Program-made: the position numbers and the translations under genes | The notes under the pieces: model-generated | What the model was told of the DNA's origin: nothing | What the model saw: only the letters and a program-made list of their open reading frames with translations | Databases searched by the model: none | In this document: in pieces, positions 6,216 to 6,499 of the stretch | Position numbering within the stretch: the stretch's first letter is position 1 | Layout of the letters: each line of letters begins with the position of its first letter | Assembly: GCA_017882555.1 (NCBI GenBank) | Contig: JADGPH010000206.1 | Span: forward strand, 1 to 6,499 | Origin: Thermoleophilia bacterium | GTDB taxonomy: Bacteria; Actinomycetota; Thermoleophilia; Miltoncostaeales; Miltoncostaeaceae | Reading direction: 5' to 3' | DNA: 6,499 bases

Positions 6216-6229
6216 CGATACGTACCCTA
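6213..6229 (-). promoter_or_regulatory. Probable leaderless promoter of the DsbA-like gene
   Basis: On the minus strand TAGGGT (6229-6224) is followed by 8 nt (ACGTATCG) and then ATG at 6215. This is the same TANNNT-to-ATG layout as the methyltransferase gene, and again no Shine-Dalgarno sequence is present. A transcript starting 6-7 nt after the hexamer would have virtually no leader. This supports 6215 as the start. Confidence 0.6.
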
Positions 6230-6232
6230 GTC

Positions 6233-6252
6233 GGGCGCCGTCGGAGGCGCCC
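6233..6252. repeat. Perfect 7-bp inverted repeat with 6-nt loop upstream of the DsbA-like gene
   Basis: GGGCGCC (6233-6239) and GGCGCCC (6246-6252) are perfect inverted arms around GTCGGA. Relative to the TAGGGT -10 (6229-6224) the repeat covers the spacer and the expected -35. It lies 87 bp downstream of the ABC-ATPase stop. It could be a repressor or activator site, or a GC hairpin ending the upstream transcript. No T-run follows on the minus strand, so a classical intrinsic terminator is not supported. Confidence 0.45.
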
Positions 6253-6338
6253 CGCGGTTCGGCAGGGGTGGTCGGCAGCGACCTCGACACCATCGCCGAG
6301 CTGGTCGTCGCGGAAATCGTCGTCGCAGGGGTCGCGTT

Positions 6339-6499
6339 CTACGTCAAGGCCGTCGCGGGGGCGCGGCCGAACTCGGGCAACATCGTACGCGCGGCGTCGA
6401 CCAGATCGTCGCCCGCGGTGACCGGGTACCAACAGGCCACCTGGTGGCCGGGGAGCAGTGATGCCAGGGGCGGTCGTTCGGTGCGGCACTGCTCGGGCA
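6339..6499 (-). CDS. Oligopeptide/dipeptide ABC transporter ATPase, C-terminal end
   Basis: Only the last 53 codons are in the window; the gene enters from beyond 6499 and stops with TAG at 6341-6339. The peptide reads PEQCRTERPPLASLLPGHQV, then ACWYPV and ends PEFGRAPATALT. A cysteine, then a short acidic/polar run, then PPL, then PGHxVAC followed by an aromatic residue is the characteristic tail of DppD/DppF/OppD/OppF-type ATPases (the oligo_HPY C-terminal domain), beyond the ATP-binding domain. Such ATPases power import of peptides, nickel or other solutes. No Walker motifs can be checked because they lie outside the window. The neighbouring DsbA-like gene is on the same strand but has its own promoter, so they are probably separate units. 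Confidence 0.8.
   Translation of the reverse strand, partial: PEQCRTERPPLASLLPGHQVACWYPVTAGDDLVDAARTMLPEFGRAPATALT

Noticed and set aside
6216..6338. Possible small gene between the ABC ATPase and the DsbA-like gene
   Set aside because: No frame with a ribosome-binding site or recognisable sequence. The 123 bp are explained by a promoter and the inverted repeat.

Overview
The window is GC-rich and densely coded, with no RNA genes, IS elements, CRISPR arrays or phage genes visible. Codon use strongly favours G/C in third positions. Two single genes have a TANNNT -10 hexamer only 8-9 nt before their ATG, which is a leaderless-promoter layout. This, and the style of the DsbA-like protein, suggest a high-GC actinobacterium, possibly a deep-branching one such as Thermoleophilia/Solirubrobacterales. 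That placement is an inference.

Layout. Positions 1-3364 hold a tight five-gene operon on the minus strand. In transcription order it encodes: an ArsR-family repressor (GTG start at 3364); a small two-helix DUF2892 (YgaP-type) membrane protein; an MMPL/RND-family exporter; an AhpD/carboxymuconolactone decarboxylase-like CxxC protein; and a DUF302 protein cut by the left edge. The first three genes are linked by two ATGA stop/start overlaps. The last two follow after short gaps (63 and 28 bp), each with a strong Shine-Dalgarno sequence. Positions 3365-3613 are non-coding and carry the operon's promoter region, with an AT-rich dyad that may be the ArsR operator.

Positions 3614-4693 (minus) encode a YbhN/UPF0104-type polytopic membrane protein (LPG-synthase TM domain). 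It diverges across 74 bp from a TrmH/SpoU-type RNA methyltransferase at 4768-5379 (plus). The methyltransferase overlaps tail to tail, by 31 bp, with a DsbA-like thioredoxin-fold protein at 5349-6215 (minus). At the right edge (6339-6499, minus) is the C-terminal end of an oligopeptide/dipeptide ABC-transporter ATPase.

How the genes work together. The ArsR operon reads as a self-regulated stress or detoxification module. A sensor repressor with a C-terminal CxxxC pair controls a YgaP-like membrane anchor, a large proton-driven exporter and two small redox-associated proteins. The ArsR plus DUF2892 pair recalls the E. coli ygaV-ygaP operon, but no rhodanese domain is present here, and MMPL, AhpD-like and DUF302 genes are added. 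The inducer and exported substrate cannot be read from the sequence. The genes right of 3614 look like independent housekeeping or transport genes.
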